A DNA stretch of 64,000 bases. Origin: Salinicoccus cyprini. Lineage in GTDB: Bacteria; Bacillota; Bacilli; Staphylococcales; Salinicoccaceae. The notes under the pieces are model-generated. The model had not been told where the DNA came from and ran no database searches. It saw only the letters and a list, made by a program, of their open reading frames with translations. The stretch covers positions 1 to 64,000 of the forward strand of contig NZ_VMSJ01000005.1 of NCBI RefSeq assembly GCF_007713705.1. Direction: 5' to 3'. Made by a program: the position numbers and the translations under genes. Positions 28,900 to 39,272 of this stretch are shown piece after piece; position 1 is the stretch's first letter; every line of letters starts with the position of its first letter.

Positions 28900-29422
28900 C
28901 ATTAGCGAGATTATGCTTTCTGAAGAGGATATTCAGAAAATAGCAGAACGGCTCGGCAGAAAGATCACTGAAGACTATGAAGGGAAGACACCGATACTGG
29001 TCGGCCTTCTGAAAGGTTCCGTCATGTTCATGGGAGACCTGATCAAGTACATAGATACGCATCTGGAAATAGATTTCATGGATGTTTCAAGCTATGTCGG
29101 AACAAAATCTTCCGGTGAAGTGAAAATTCTGAAAGACCTTTCCACTTCAGTGGATGGCCGCCATGTGCTTGTAGTGGAAGACATCATAGAGACCGGCACA
29201 ACATTGAATTCGATCGTCGATCTGATTCAATACAGGAACGCAGCTTCATTGGAAATAGTGACACTGCTGGATAAGCCGATAAACAGAGAACTTGAAGTTG
29301 ACGTGAAGTACGTAGGAACGGAAATACCCGATGGTTTTGTTGTCGGATATGGACTGGATTTTGATGAAAAATATCGTAACCTGCCATATATCGGACTATT
29401 GAAGCCTGAGCTCTACCAGTAA
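28883..29422 (+). CDS. hpt: Hypoxanthine phosphoribosyltransferase
   Basis: A purine salvage enzyme making IMP/GMP from base and PRPP. The PRPP motif is VLVVEDIIETGTTL (about residues 94-107), with LLKGSVMFMGDL and DFMDVSSYVG upstream. ATG 28883 has AGGAG 8 bases upstream, giving 179 residues; an in-frame ATG at 28865 precedes the Shine-Dalgarno and is rejected. Confidence 0.96.
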   Translation: MSLRNDISEIMLSEEDIQKIAERLGRKITEDYEGKTPILVGLLKGSVMFMGDLIKYIDTHLEIDFMDVSSYVGTKSSGEVKILKDLSTSVDGRHVLVVEDIIETGTTLNSIVDLIQYRNAASLEIVTLLDKPINRELEVDVKYVGTEIPDGFVVGYGLDFDEKYRNLPYIGLLKPELYQ

Positions 29423-29432
29423 GGCAAAACAG

Positions 29433-29462
29433 TGGAATAACCTTGTGAAAATATGGTATTAT
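29433..29462 (+). promoter_or_regulatory. Possible ftsH promoter (extended -10)
   Basis: TATTAT at 29457-29462 preceded by TGG, an extended -10; the -35 region (around 29434) is weak. Confidence 0.4.
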
Positions 29463-29496
29463 TTCTCTTAGTCGTATTAGAAATGGAGGTTTACGG

Positions 29497-31593
29497 ATGC
29501 CTAAGAATGTAGGCCGTAACATTTTGCTGATACTCATCCTATCAGTCATCATGTTTGGTATATTTCAAAGTTTCAATGGCAATTCAGCTCTTGAAGAGGA
29601 ACTCCAGTATGGTGAATTCCTCGAGGAACTGGATGCCGGTAACATAGAAGAACTGATGATACAGCCGGAGCAAAACGTCTATCTCGTTGAAGGACGTCTG
29701 GCTGGACAGAACGAACAGGAATCCTTTACTTCCGTGATTCCATACAACAGCACCGAAGACCTCGATCAGATTCTTGATACAGCAAGAGCACAGGAAGGAC
29801 TGAACTTCTCGATTGAACCTGCTGAAGAGCAGAGTCCTTGGACGAGCATGCTGTTCACGTTCATTCCATTGCTGCTCATCCTGTTCCTCTTCCTGTTCCT
29901 GATGAGTCAGGCACAGGGCGGCGGTGGCGGTGGCGGCCGCGTCATGAACTTTGGTAAGAGCAAGGCGAAGCTCTATGATCAGAGCAAGAAGAAAGTCCGC
30001 TTCGAAGATGTTGCAGGTGCGGACGAAGAGAAGCAGGAACTCGTCGAAGTGGTCGACTTCCTGAAAGACCCGCGCCGTTTCGACCGCATCGGTGCAAAAA
30101 TCCCTAAAGGTGTGCTGCTTGTCGGCCCGCCGGGTACAGGTAAGACATTGATCGCAAAAGCGGTCGCTGGAGAAGCAGGTGTACCTTTCTTCTCAATCAG
30201 TGGTTCCGACTTTGTAGAGATGTTCGTTGGTGTCGGTGCCTCCCGTGTACGTGACCTGTTTGAAAATGCCAAGAAGAACGCACCGTGCATCATCTTCATT
30301 GATGAGATCGATGCGGTTGGACGCCAGCGTGGCGCAGGCGTCGGCGGCGGTCATGATGAGCGTGAGCAGACACTGAACCAGCTGCTTGTTGAAATGGATG
30401 GTTTCGGAGAGAACGAAGGCATCATCATGATTGCAGCGACAAACAGACCGGACATCCTTGACCCGGCGCTCCTGCGCCCAGGTCGTTTCGACAGACAGAT
30501 TCCAGTTGGCCGTCCGGATGTCAAAGGACGTGAAGCGGTACTCAGAGTACACGCCAAGAACAAGCCGCTCGATGATACAGTGGATCTGGGTGCACTCGCT
30601 GCCAGAACACCAGGCTTCTCGGGTGCAGATCTTGAGAATCTGCTGAATGAAGCGGCACTTGTTGCTGCCAGACAGGAAAAGTCGAAGATTGATATGCGTG
30701 ATGTGGACGAAGCGACGGACAGGGTCATTGCCGGTCCAGCGAAGAAGAGCCGCGTCATTTCGAAGAAAGAGCGCAATATCGTGGCATACCACGAAGCAGG
30801 TCACACCATCATCGGCATGGTGCTGGATGATGCAGATATGGTCCATAAAGTGACGATTGTCCCTCGTGGCCAGGCTGGTGGATATGCAGTAATGCTCCCG
30901 AAAGAGGACCGCTACTTCATGACGAAGCCGGAACTCGAAGACAAGATTGTCGGCCTTCTTGGTGGTCGTGTATCCGAGGAAATTACATTCGGTGAAGTTT
31001 CCACAGGGGCCCACAATGACTTCCAGAGATCCACAGGCATTGCACGCAGCATGGTGACGGAATATGGTATGAGCGAGAAGCTTGGGCCATTGCAGTTTGG
31101 TGATTCCAATGGACAGGTGTTCCTTGGGAAGGACATGCAGTCCGACCCGAACTATTCGGACAGCATTGCCTATGAAATCGACCAGGAAATGCAGAATATC
31201 ATCAAGACGCAGTATGAACGCTGCCGCCAGATTCTGACTGAACACCAGGAACAGCTCAACCTGATTGCAGAAACACTGCTTGAAGTAGAGACGCTGGACC
31301 GTGAACAGATCGAAGGGCTCTTCTACAATGGCAAATTGCCTGAACGCAATTATGACGATAGTCATGTAGAGGACGACAAGATTGGTCCATCCTATGAAGA
31401 AGCTAAAGAAGAGCTGAAAAAGCGTTCTGAAGAAGACCCAGCTGAAGAAGAAGCAGAAAAAGAAGAAACATCCCGTTTCGCTGAACCTGGTGAACAGCCG
31501 GTTGAACAGCGTAACTACCCGCAGGAAAGCCCATCACTTGATGAACAGAGAGAAAGAGAACAGCGATGGGAAGAAGATAACCGAAGAAACTGA
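29497..31593 (+). CDS. ftsH: ATP-dependent zinc metalloprotease FtsH
   Basis: A membrane-bound AAA+ protease for quality control of membrane and regulatory proteins. Transmembrane helices lie at about residues 8-25 and 117-137, flanking an extracytoplasmic domain; a glycine run follows. Walker A is GPPGTGKT (210-217), Walker B IIFIDEID (265-272) and the zinc site HEAGH (432-436). The C-terminal 80 residues are a highly charged, Glu-rich tail. Length 698. Strong GGAGG before the ATG. Confidence 0.97.
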   Translation: MPKNVGRNILLILILSVIMFGIFQSFNGNSALEEELQYGEFLEELDAGNIEELMIQPEQNVYLVEGRLAGQNEQESFTSVIPYNSTEDLDQILDTARAQEGLNFSIEPAEEQSPWTSMLFTFIPLLLILFLFLFLMSQAQGGGGGGGRVMNFGKSKAKLYDQSKKKVRFEDVAGADEEKQELVEVVDFLKDPRRFDRIGAKIPKGVLLVGPPGTGKTLIAKAVAGEAGVPFFSISGSDFVEMFVGVGASRVRDLFENAKKNAPCIIFIDEIDAVGRQRGAGVGGGHDEREQTLNQLLVEMDGFGENEGIIMIAATNRPDILDPALLRPGRFDRQIPVGRPDVKGREAVLRVHAKNKPLDDTVDLGALAARTPGFSGADLENLLNEAALVAARQEKSKIDMRDVDEATDRVIAGPAKKSRVISKKERNIVAYHEAGHTIIGMVLDDADMVHKVTIVPRGQAGGYAVMLPKEDRYFMTKPELEDKIVGLLGGRVSEEITFGEVSTGAHNDFQRSTGIARSMVTEYGMSEKLGPLQFGDSNGQVFLGKDMQSDPNYSDSIAYEIDQEMQNIIKTQYERCRQILTEHQEQLNLIAETLLEVETLDREQIEGLFYNGKLPERNYDDSHVEDDKIGPSYEEAKEELKKRSEEDPAEEEAEKEETSRFAEPGEQPVEQRNYPQESPSLDEQREREQRWEEDNRRN

Positions 31594-31597
31594 TGCC

Positions 31598-31621
31598 AAG
31601 TCGCCCTCCTGGGCGACTTTT
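31598..31621 (+). terminator. ftsH terminator
   Basis: AAGTCGCCC pairs with GGGCGACTT around TCCT, followed by TTT. Confidence 0.85.
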
Positions 31622-31645
31622 GGTCATTTATAAGGAGGAATTCCA

Positions 31646-32515
31646 GTGGATCGCATGATCAGAGGAATTGGAATGAATGATGAAATTCGTATTTTTTCTG
31701 TTGATACAACAGATACAGTAAACGAAGCAGTAAGAAGGCACGGTGCCTATCCGACAGCGGCTGCAGCACTCGGCCGCTCCATGACAGCAGGCCTCATGAT
31801 GGGTGCAATGCTTAAAAATGAAGAGAAGGTGACCATCACCATACAAGGTGGGGGCCCGATTGGTGCCATTGTTGTGGACAGCGACGCCAAAGGGAACGTC
31901 CGTGGGTACTTGAGCAATCCGCATGTCCATTTTCCACTCAATGATATCGGCAAACTTGATGTCAGACGTGCAGTCGGTACAGATGGCTTCCTGAATGTGG
32001 CCAAGGATATCGGTCTGAAGGAGCACTTTACAGGTTCGACGGAGATCGTATCCGGCGAACTGGGTGAAGACTTCTCCTACTATTTCTATGCCAGTGAGCA
32101 GGTGCCATCCATCGTGGCACTGGGTGTGCTGGTGAACCCGGACAATTCGATCAAGGCGGCAGGCGGCTTCATCATCCAGGTGCTGCCAGGTGCCAGTGAC
32201 GAAACGGTCGAATTTCTTGATAGACGTGCAAAAGAGATGACACCTGTATCGAAACTGATCGACCAGGGTCTCACGCCCGAAGAGATCATCAATGAGGCCA
32301 TCGGCGAGGAGAACTGGAGATCACTTGATGAAATGCCGGTCCAGTTCGAATGCAGCTGTTCCAAGGACCGCTTCCTGAACGCCATCGCATCACTTGACCC
32401 GTCTGAAATCATTTCCATGATCCAGGAAGATGGCGGCGCCGAAGCGGACTGCCACTTCTGCCGCAACAAAGTCTGGATCGAGAAGGAAGAACTGCAGGAG
32501 CTCATCACCCATTAG
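31646..32515 (+). CDS. hslO: Redox-regulated chaperone Hsp33
   Basis: A holdase activated by oxidation through release of zinc. The four zinc cysteines are C236 and C238 (CSC) and C269 and C272 (CHFC), the classic C-X-C/C-X2-C arrangement. The N-terminal domain begins [16 protein letters not shown]. Length 289. The start is GTG 31646 with AGGAGG 6 bases upstream. It lies between ftsH and cysK as in Staphylococcus. Confidence 0.96.
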   Translation: MDRMIRGIGMNDEIRIFSVDTTDTVNEAVRRHGAYPTAAAALGRSMTAGLMMGAMLKNEEKVTITIQGGGPIGAIVVDSDAKGNVRGYLSNPHVHFPLNDIGKLDVRRAVGTDGFLNVAKDIGLKEHFTGSTEIVSGELGEDFSYYFYASEQVPSIVALGVLVNPDNSIKAAGGFIIQVLPGASDETVEFLDRRAKEMTPVSKLIDQGLTPEEIINEAIGEENWRSLDEMPVQFECSCSKDRFLNAIASLDPSEIISMIQEDGGAEADCHFCRNKVWIEKEELQELITH

Positions 32516-32517
32516 AA

Positions 32518-32546
32518 TTGATTTCTGACAATGGAAATGGTATATT
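32518..32546 (+). promoter_or_regulatory. cysK promoter
   Basis: TTGATT at 32518-32523, a 17-base spacer and TATATT at 32541-32546 with a TGG extension; predicted start near 32553. Confidence 0.7.
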
Positions 32547-32552
32547 TTCCAT
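32531..32552 (+). promoter_or_regulatory. Palindrome over the cysK -10 (candidate operator)
   Basis: ATGGAAA at 32531-32537 and TTTCCAT at 32546-32552 form a 7-8-7 palindrome covering the -10 element. A repressor bound there would block initiation. CymR controls cysK in other Firmicutes and is the obvious candidate, but the match to its motif was not checked. Confidence 0.45.
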
Positions 32553-32582
32553 AGTAAATAAGTAGGGATGAAGGAGACTGTT

Positions 32583-33512
32583 ATGAGCAAACTTTATAAT
32601 AGCATTACAGAAGTGATTGGCAACACGCCACTTGTGAAGCTTAATAACCTGACAGACGACAGCATGGCAGACATTTACGTAAAGTTGGAATTCATGAATC
32701 CCGGAAGCTCGGTCAAGGACCGCATTGCACTGTCCATGATCGAACGCGCTGAAAAAGAAGGTGTCCTCGACGCAGATACGACAATCATCGAGCCGACAAG
32801 CGGCAATACCGGCATCGGGCTGGCGATGGTTGCAGCAAGCAAAGGCTATAGAACTGTACTCGTCATGCCGGATACGATGAGTAAGGAACGACGCAACCTG
32901 CTCAAGGCATATGGTGCAGAACTGATTCTGACACCGGGTGCCGAAGGCATGAAGGGGGCAATCGGGAAAGCGGAAGAGCTTGCCGAGAAGCACGGCTATT
33001 TCATGCCGCAGCAGTTTGAAAACATGGCGAACCCTGAAATCCATGAAAACACAACAGGACCGGAACTTGTCGAACAGACCGAAGGACTGGATGTTGCAGC
33101 GTTTGTTGCCGGCATCGGTACAGGCGGCACCATCTCAGGTGCCGGCAAGGTGCTCAAAAACAAATATCCGGATATCAGGATCTATGCAGTGGAGCCTGAA
33201 GACTCTCCTGTTCTGAGTGGCGGGAAGCCGGGACCGCATAAACTACAGGGTCTTGGCGCAGGTTTTGTACCAAAGATCCTCAACACGGAAATATATGATG
33301 AAGTCATCCAGATCGGCAATGAAACAGCAATGGAGTGGGCACGTGAACTGGCAGCGAAGGAAGGCATCCTCGGTGGCATCTCTTCCGGCGCAGCAGTGAA
33401 GGCGAGCCTTGAAGTGGCGAAGCAGCTCGGCAAAGGCAAGAGTGTCGTCACAGTACTGCCATCCAATGGTGAGAGGTATCTGTCCACACCATTATTCAAC
33501 TTTGAAGGCTGA
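32583..33512 (+). CDS. cysK: Cysteine synthase (O-acetylserine sulfhydrylase)
   Basis: PLP fold-type II enzyme making cysteine from O-acetylserine and sulfide. The PLP lysine sits in [11 protein letters not shown] (about residue 42), with the substrate loop [11 protein letters not shown] and the phosphate-binding [11 protein letters not shown] 32583 is preferred (AAGGAG upstream); an in-frame ATG at 32568 lies before that site. Length 309. Flanked by its own promoter and terminator. Confidence 0.96.
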   Translation: MSKLYNSITEVIGNTPLVKLNNLTDDSMADIYVKLEFMNPGSSVKDRIALSMIERAEKEGVLDADTTIIEPTSGNTGIGLAMVAASKGYRTVLVMPDTMSKERRNLLKAYGAELILTPGAEGMKGAIGKAEELAEKHGYFMPQQFENMANPEIHENTTGPELVEQTEGLDVAAFVAGIGTGGTISGAGKVLKNKYPDIRIYAVEPEDSPVLSGGKPGPHKLQGLGAGFVPKILNTEIYDEVIQIGNETAMEWARELAAKEGILGGISSGAAVKASLEVAKQLGKGKSVVTVLPSNGERYLSTPLFNFEG

Positions 33513-33524
33513 TAGCCTGCGCAC

Positions 33525-33556
33525 AACCATATCCCCCGGGGATATGGTTTTTTATT
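33525..33556 (+). terminator. cysK terminator
   Basis: AACCATATCCC pairs with GGGATATGGTT around a short CCG loop, followed by TTTTATTTT. Confidence 0.9.
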
Positions 33557-33571
33557 TTCCATGGTGGAGAC

Positions 33572-33601
33572 TTATGCTTCGTTGTCCATACATGTTATAA
33601 T
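33572..33601 (+). promoter_or_regulatory. folP operon promoter
   Basis: TATAAT at 33596-33601 with an extended TG motif (TGT), and a partial -35 (TTATGC, 33572-33577). Confidence 0.6.
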
Positions 33602-33631
33602 ATTGCTATTCTTATGGAATAGAGGGATAGT

Positions 33632-34423
33632 ATGAAGCGACTTCAGATCATGGGCATACTGAATGTGACACCGGATTCTTTCAGTGATGGCGGCAGATAC
33701 CATACTGTGGAAGATGCAGTGGCGCAGGCAGAGCAGATGGCCCGGGAGGGCGCGGATATCATCGATGTCGGCGGCTATTCCACACGTCCTGGTGGCCATA
33801 GTGAGGTCAGTACAGAGGAGGAGATCAGCCGGGTCGTTCCTGTCATCGAAGCAATCCGCAATATCGGTCCGGATATTTCAGTCGACACTTTCCGTGGCGC
33901 AGTGGCAAGGCAGGCAGTGGAAGCAGGCGCAACGATGATCAACGACCAGTGGCGTGGGACATATGACGAAACGATTCTTGATGTGGCGAGTGATTGTAAT
34001 GTGCCGATATTCCTGATGCACAACAATACGCATGCTACATACTTGGATGTCGTTCCGGAAATGATTGAAGAGCTGATGGCCTCGGTGAAACTTGCGGAGT
34101 CCCACGGCGTTCCCCGTGAGAATATATGGCTCGATCCGGGCATCGGTTTCGTCAAGTCGCGCAGCGAGGAGATTGAGGTGATGCACCGTCTGGAAGAACT
34201 TGTGGCAACAGGTTTTCCGGTGCTGCTCGCAACAAGCCGGAAGCGCATGATCAAGGAACTGATCGGACAGGAAACCACGGCCACGGAGCGGGATGAGGCG
34301 ACAGCCGCCACGACCATCTATGGCATCGACAAGGGCATCAGTGCGGTCCGGGTGCATAATGTGGCCCTCAATCGCAGGCTCGCTGACGCCTATATGAAGC
34401 TCAAGGAGGGGTTCGATGGATAA
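33632..34423 (+). CDS. folP: Dihydropteroate synthase
   Basis: The sulfonamide target of folate synthesis, joining p-aminobenzoate to the pterin pyrophosphate. MGILNVTPDSFSDGG at residues 5-19 binds the pterin; DVGGYSTRPG, SVDTF and WLDPGIGF follow the TIM-barrel pattern. Length 263. It overlaps folB by 8 bases in a folP-folB-folK operon. Confidence 0.97.
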   Translation: MKRLQIMGILNVTPDSFSDGGRYHTVEDAVAQAEQMAREGADIIDVGGYSTRPGGHSEVSTEEEISRVVPVIEAIRNIGPDISVDTFRGAVARQAVEAGATMINDQWRGTYDETILDVASDCNVPIFLMHNNTHATYLDVVPEMIEELMASVKLAESHGVPRENIWLDPGIGFVKSRSEEIEVMHRLEELVATGFPVLLATSRKRMIKELIGQETTATERDEATAATTIYGIDKGISAVRVHNVALNRRLADAYMKLKEGFDG

Positions 34424-34781
34424 TATCAGAATCAATGGCATCAAAACATATGCATATCATGGCGTCCTTGAAGCGGAGCGTACGCTCGGACAGTTTTTCA
34501 TTACCGACGTCGTCATGTATCTGGACCTGTCCGCTGCCTCCAGGACCGACAACCTGACCGAGACTGTCCATTACGGCGAAGCGTACCAGATGATCGAGAA
34601 GATCATCAAAGGGGAGCCGGTCGATCTGATCGAACATCTTGCAGAAAAGGTATCGATGGCGCTGTTTGACCAGTATGATAAAATAGTAGGGACAGAAGTG
34701 ACCATCACTAAAATAAATCCTCCGATAGAGGGTAATTATGATAACGTCAGTATTACATTGAATAGAAAGCGGGAAGATTAA
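34416..34781 (+). CDS. folB: Dihydroneopterin aldolase
   Basis: The folate pathway enzyme releasing glycolaldehyde from dihydroneopterin. NGIKTYAYHGVLEAER at residues 6-21 holds the catalytic tyrosine and the conserved glutamate; VHYGEAYQMI and the late lysine of VTITKINPPI also fit. Length 121. It overlaps both neighbours. Confidence 0.95.
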   Translation: MDNIRINGIKTYAYHGVLEAERTLGQFFITDVVMYLDLSAASRTDNLTETVHYGEAYQMIEKIIKGEPVDLIEHLAEKVSMALFDQYDKIVGTEVTITKINPPIEGNYDNVSITLNRKRED

Positions 34782-35257
34782 TGGCGGTTGTATATTTGGG
34801 ACTTGGAAGTAACCTGGGAGATCGCAGGGAGAACCTCGAATCTGCCATACACAAGCTTGAAGACCATGCATCCATCGAAGTGGTCAGACGCTCATCCATC
34901 CTTGAGACAGCACCATACGGAAAAACAGACCAGCCGGATTTCATGAATATGTGCATCATGGTTGAAACACGCGTTTCTCCCCTTGACCTCCTTGAAGTTG
35001 TCCTCTCTGTCGAACACGACATGGGGCGTGTCCGGAAGGAAATATGGGGACCGCGTATAATTGATATAGACATACTGCTCTATGAAGATCTGGAGCTGTC
35101 CCTGGATGAACTGAATATTCCTCATACAGAAATGCACAAGCGTGCTTTTGTGCTTGAGCCGCTTGCAGAAATTGCGGGAGATGTCGTGCATCCGGGATTC
35201 GGCAGGACAATCGAAACGTTGAGACAGGAGCTTGAGGCAGGAAAAACGAACAGTTGA
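34781..35257 (+). CDS. folK: HPPK: 6-hydroxymethyl-dihydropterin pyrophosphokinase
   Basis: It transfers pyrophosphate from ATP to hydroxymethyl-dihydropterin, supplying FolP. YLGLGSNLGDRRENL at the N-terminus and GPRIIDIDILLY (magnesium-binding Asp pair, about residue 88-99) are diagnostic, with IPHTEMHKRAFVLEPL. Length 158. Its ATG shares a base with the folB stop. Confidence 0.96.
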   Translation: MAVVYLGLGSNLGDRRENLESAIHKLEDHASIEVVRRSSILETAPYGKTDQPDFMNMCIMVETRVSPLDLLEVVLSVEHDMGRVRKEIWGPRIIDIDILLYEDLELSLDELNIPHTEMHKRAFVLEPLAEIAGDVVHPGFGRTIETLRQELEAGKTNS

Positions 35258-35315
35258 GAGACGGATGTCTCACCAGGTGGTAAGGGATGAACTTGAAAAA
35301 CAACAGATAGTATAG

Positions 35316-36815
<1,500 letters not shown>

Positions 36816-36829
36816 TCATTATATTTAAT

Positions 36830-36865
36830 AATACACCGGGCAACGCGCTCCGGTGTATTATTTCC
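36830..36865 (+). terminator. lysS terminator
   Basis: AATACACCGG pairs with CCGGTGTATT around a 10-base loop, followed by ATTTCCATTTT. Confidence 0.8.
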
Positions 36866-36886
36866 ATTTTAAAATCATGAAATTTG

Positions 36887-36914
36887 TTGACTTTATGCTG
36901 AAATGTAGTATTAT
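36887..36914 (+). promoter_or_regulatory. Promoter of the tRNA array
   Basis: TTGACT at 36887-36892, a 16-base spacer and TATTAT at 36909-36914, about 30 bases before the first tRNA. Confidence 0.65.
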
Positions 36915-36950
36915 ATAAAACAGTCGTTGTTAACCAACTCAACCATCTCA

Positions 36951-37026
36951 GGAGAATTAGCTCAGCTGGGAGAGCATCTGCCTTACAAGCAGAGGGTCGG
37001 CGGTTCGAACCCGTCATTCTCCACCA
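36951..37026 (+). tRNA. tRNA-Val (UAC)
   Basis: A full cloverleaf, with anticodon loop CTTACAA inside TCTGC/GCAGA, T-loop GGTTCGAACC and an encoded CCA. First of eight tRNAs. Confidence 0.97.
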
Positions 37027-37046
37027 TTCATAAACTTGGTGATTCA

Positions 37047-37122
37047 GCCGGTCTAGCTCAATTGGCAGAGCAACTGACTTGTAATCAGTAGGTTGGGGGT
37101 TCGATTCCTCTGGCCGGCACCA
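37047..37122 (+). tRNA. tRNA-Thr (UGU)
   Basis: The acceptor GCCGGTC pairs with GGCCGGC (last pair C-G), the anticodon loop is CTTGTAA inside ACTGA/TCAGT, and CCA is encoded. Confidence 0.97.
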
Positions 37123-37195
37123 TCTGATTCAAATCGGAAGCCAGTTGACGGAACAACAGAAATCATCAGAGGATAAATCCTCCGAATTAACATAT

Positions 37196-37282
37196 GCGGG
37201 TGTGGCGGAATTGGCAGACGCGCTAGAATCAGGATCTAGTGCCTTAATCGGCGTGGGGGTTCGAGTCCCTTCACCCGCACCA
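37196..37282 (+). tRNA. tRNA-Leu (CAG)
   Basis: An 87-base class II tRNA with a long variable arm. The anticodon loop ATCAGGA sits in CTAGA/TCTAG, giving CAG. CCA is encoded. The 73-base spacer before it contains a small GAGGA/TCCTC hairpin. Reading only CUG makes it a partner to other Leu tRNAs outside the window. Confidence 0.95.
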
Positions 37283-37301
37283 TATTTTAATTTCATAAGA
37301 C

Positions 37302-37376
37302 GCGGAAGTAGTTCAGTGGTAGAACATCACCTTGCCAAGGTGGGGGTCGCGGGTTCGAATCCCGTCTTCCGCTCCA
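37302..37376 (+). tRNA. tRNA-Gly (GCC)
   Basis: Acceptor GCGGAAG pairs with CTTCCGC, anticodon loop TTGCCAA gives GCC, discriminator T and encoded CCA. Confidence 0.96.
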
Positions 37377-37386
37377 TTATTATTTT

Positions 37387-37415
37387 AAGCGGTGGATACC
37401 GTTTTTATTTTTTTT
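37387..37415 (+). terminator. Terminator-like hairpin inside the tRNA array
   Basis: AAGCGGT pairs with ACCGTTT (one G-U) around GGAT, followed by TTATTTTTTTT, only 3 bases before tRNA-Arg. No promoter fits between it and tRNA-Arg, so it may attenuate the distal tRNAs or mark an RNA processing site. Confidence 0.6.
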
Positions 37416-37418
37416 CAT

Positions 37419-37492
37419 GCGCCCGTAGCTCAATTGGATAGAGCGTTTGACTACGGATCAAGAGGTTAGGGGTTCGACTCCTCTCGGGCGCG
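37419..37492 (+). tRNA. tRNA-Arg (ACG)
   Basis: Acceptor GCGCCCG/CGGGCGC, anticodon loop CTACGGA inside TTTGA/TCAAG, giving ACG (A34 expected to be inosine). Discriminator G at 37492; no CCA encoded. Confidence 0.95.
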
Positions 37493-37504
37493 CTCAGTAA
37501 TTCA

Positions 37505-37578
37505 CGGGAAGTAGCTCAGCTTGGTAGAGCACTTGGTTTGGGACCAAGGGGTCGCAGGTTCGAATCCTGTCTTCCCGA
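37505..37578 (+). tRNA. tRNA-Pro (UGG)
   Basis: Acceptor CGGGAAG/CTTCCCG, anticodon loop TTTGGGA inside CTTGG/CCAAG, giving UGG. Discriminator A; no CCA encoded. Confidence 0.95.
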
Positions 37579-37606
37579 CTCTTGTTTTTAATTTTCATCT
37601 TATGAT

Positions 37607-37679
37607 GGGGGCTTAGCTCAGCTGGGAGAGCGCCTGCTTTGCACGCAGGAGGTCAGCGGTTCGATCCCGCTAGTCTCCA
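37607..37679 (+). tRNA. tRNA-Ala (UGC)
   Basis: Acceptor GGGGGCT pairs with AGTCTCC using two G-U pairs; anticodon loop TTTGCAC inside CCTGC/GCAGG gives UGC. No CCA encoded. Confidence 0.95.
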
Positions 37680-37705
37680 CTTTTTTTATTTTAATACATA
37701 ATCTT

Positions 37706-37779
<74 letters not shown>

Positions 37780-37782
37780 CTC

Positions 37783-37814
37783 AAAAGACATGGAAACATC
37801 CATGTCTTTTTTTT
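37783..37814 (+). terminator. tRNA array terminator
   Basis: AAAAGACATGG pairs with CCATGTCTTTT around a 6-base loop, followed by TTTT; strong on both strands, so it may also end pdxR transcripts. Confidence 0.9.
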
Positions 37815-37828
37815 ATGCCTTGAAATGG

Positions 37829-39172
37829 TCATCCTCTTGTTATTGGTGCATCTTCAAGGAAAGCATCGAGAATCTGCCTTATCTCCTCCACTTCCTTCTC
37901 CCCGATACCAATGACGACAGTATCTCGGAGATCCCCATTATTGGCGTAGATATTACCAGGAACCAGGCCATGCTTTCTGGCAAGTTCCTGAAGGTCTGTT
38001 CCAGGTATTCTGAGCATGAAGTGCATGCCGGTATGCTCACCGTATATTTCCACGCTGTGGGCCGCTCTGAGCCATTGTGTAACATCCGCCATCTTCTTTC
38101 TGTAGATCTTCCGCATGCGATTGATGTGGCGGTTCAGATAGCCCTCAGCCATGAAGTGGGCTACGATATGCTGCATCTGCCTGGGAACGTTGCAGGAGAG
38201 TGCCTCCTGGTAGTAGCGTTCTGCCAGAGCGGCGGGGAGCACCATGCAGGATAATCTTAGTGAGGGATAGAGTGATTTCGAAAATGTACTCATATAGATT
38301 GTATGGTCGTTCTGGTCGAGTCCCTGGAGGGACGGGAGCGGCCGGCCGGTATATCTGAACTCGCTGTCGTAGTCATCTTCGATGATGTAGTGTCCGCGGG
38401 TGCTGGCATGATTCAATAGCTGGATGCGTTTTTGCAGCGACATGACAGCACCACTCGGGAATTGGTGGGACGGGGTCACATGGGTGACCGGGTTATCGAG
38501 CGCTTCAACGGCATCAATGTCGATGCCATCCTCCTGGACCGGTGCGAAGTCCATGCCGCTGCCGAGGCGGTCGAGCACGCGTCGTATGATTGGATAGCCG
38601 GGATCCTCAATGGTCATTTTCGGATGCTTGAGCAGATACAGTACCTGCTCGAGCAGAAATTCCGTGGAAGGCCCGATGAATATCTGATCCACTGCGCATG
38701 TGACCCCCCGATTGATATGCAGATATTGTCTGAGCTGTTCCTTCAAAGCCCTTTCCCCGCTGTCATCTCCTTTATTGAGCAGTTCCGGATCAGCATGGAC
38801 TTCCCGGGCAATCTGCTTCAGGACATCACTCTGGACAAGTGTCGTATCGATGGTACCGAGCGGCAGCGCATATTCCTTCTCCTTCGGTCGTCTGATTTCA
38901 GGCTGCATACGCCGATCCGTCTGCTTCAGCTGTTCAATGACGGAGACGTAGAAGCCGCTCTTCTCCCGGCTGTAGATCAGATCTTCGTCCAGCAGCAGGT
39001 GATAGGCATGTTCGACGGTTGTCTGGCTGATGGACAGGTCCGTCATCAACTGGCGTTTACTCGGCAGTTTTTCGTCACTGTCGAGGGAGCCGTCCAGTAT
39101 CTGGGACTTGAGTACATTATAAAGTTGTTTGAAAAGCGGTGTTTCCGATTGTCTGTCGAGTGTGATCAGCAT
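37829..39172 (-). CDS. pdxR: MocR/GntR-type regulator of vitamin B6 synthesis
   Basis: A chimeric regulator: a GntR winged helix at about residues 10-75 (PLFKQLYNVLKSQIL, LPSKRQLMTDLSISQTTVEHAYHLL) joined to an aminotransferase-like domain that binds PLP, with the lysine in TFSKSLYPSLRLS. PdxR in related bacteria activates pdxST when PLP is low. Length 447. It is divergent from pdxS with a 100-base shared control region. GGAGG stands 8 bases before its ATG. Confidence 0.92.
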   Translation of the reverse strand: MLITLDRQSETPLFKQLYNVLKSQILDGSLDSDEKLPSKRQLMTDLSISQTTVEHAYHLLLDEDLIYSREKSGFYVSVIEQLKQTDRRMQPEIRRPKEKEYALPLGTIDTTLVQSDVLKQIAREVHADPELLNKGDDSGERALKEQLRQYLHINRGVTCAVDQIFIGPSTEFLLEQVLYLLKHPKMTIEDPGYPIIRRVLDRLGSGMDFAPVQEDGIDIDAVEALDNPVTHVTPSHQFPSGAVMSLQKRIQLLNHASTRGHYIIEDDYDSEFRYTGRPLPSLQGLDQNDHTIYMSTFSKSLYPSLRLSCMVLPAALAERYYQEALSCNVPRQMQHIVAHFMAEGYLNRHINRMRKIYRKKMADVTQWLRAAHSVEIYGEHTGMHFMLRIPGTDLQELARKHGLVPGNIYANNGDLRDTVVIGIGEKEVEEIRQILDAFLEDAPITRG

Positions 39173-39199
39173 AATCTGACCTCCTTAAATGATTCCAAA

Positions 39200-39252
39200 C
39201 TGATACTTTCAGGTAATCAGATTTATCTCTATACTACGATATAATAATCTGA
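39200..39252 (+). promoter_or_regulatory. pdxS promoter with candidate PdxR sites
   Basis: TATAAT at 39240-39245 has only a weak -35 (TCAGAT, 39217-39222), as expected for an activated promoter. TCAGATT (39217-39223) and AATCTGA (39246-39252) form an inverted repeat around it, and CTGA/TCAG (39200-39212) forms a third half-site pair upstream. Confidence 0.5.
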
Positions 39253-39272
39253 AAATAAAGGAGTCGTTTTGA

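Noticed and set aside
30193-31365. A 390-codon open frame antisense to ftsH
   Set aside because: Same reverse-frame composition, no ribosome site, and full overlap with an intact ftsH.
37145-37441. A 98-codon frame running through tRNA-Leu and tRNA-Gly
   Set aside because: It is built from tRNA sequence and is not a protein gene.
38432-39244. A 270-codon frame antisense to pdxR
   Set aside because: No domain; pdxR is complete with GntR and aminotransferase-like parts.
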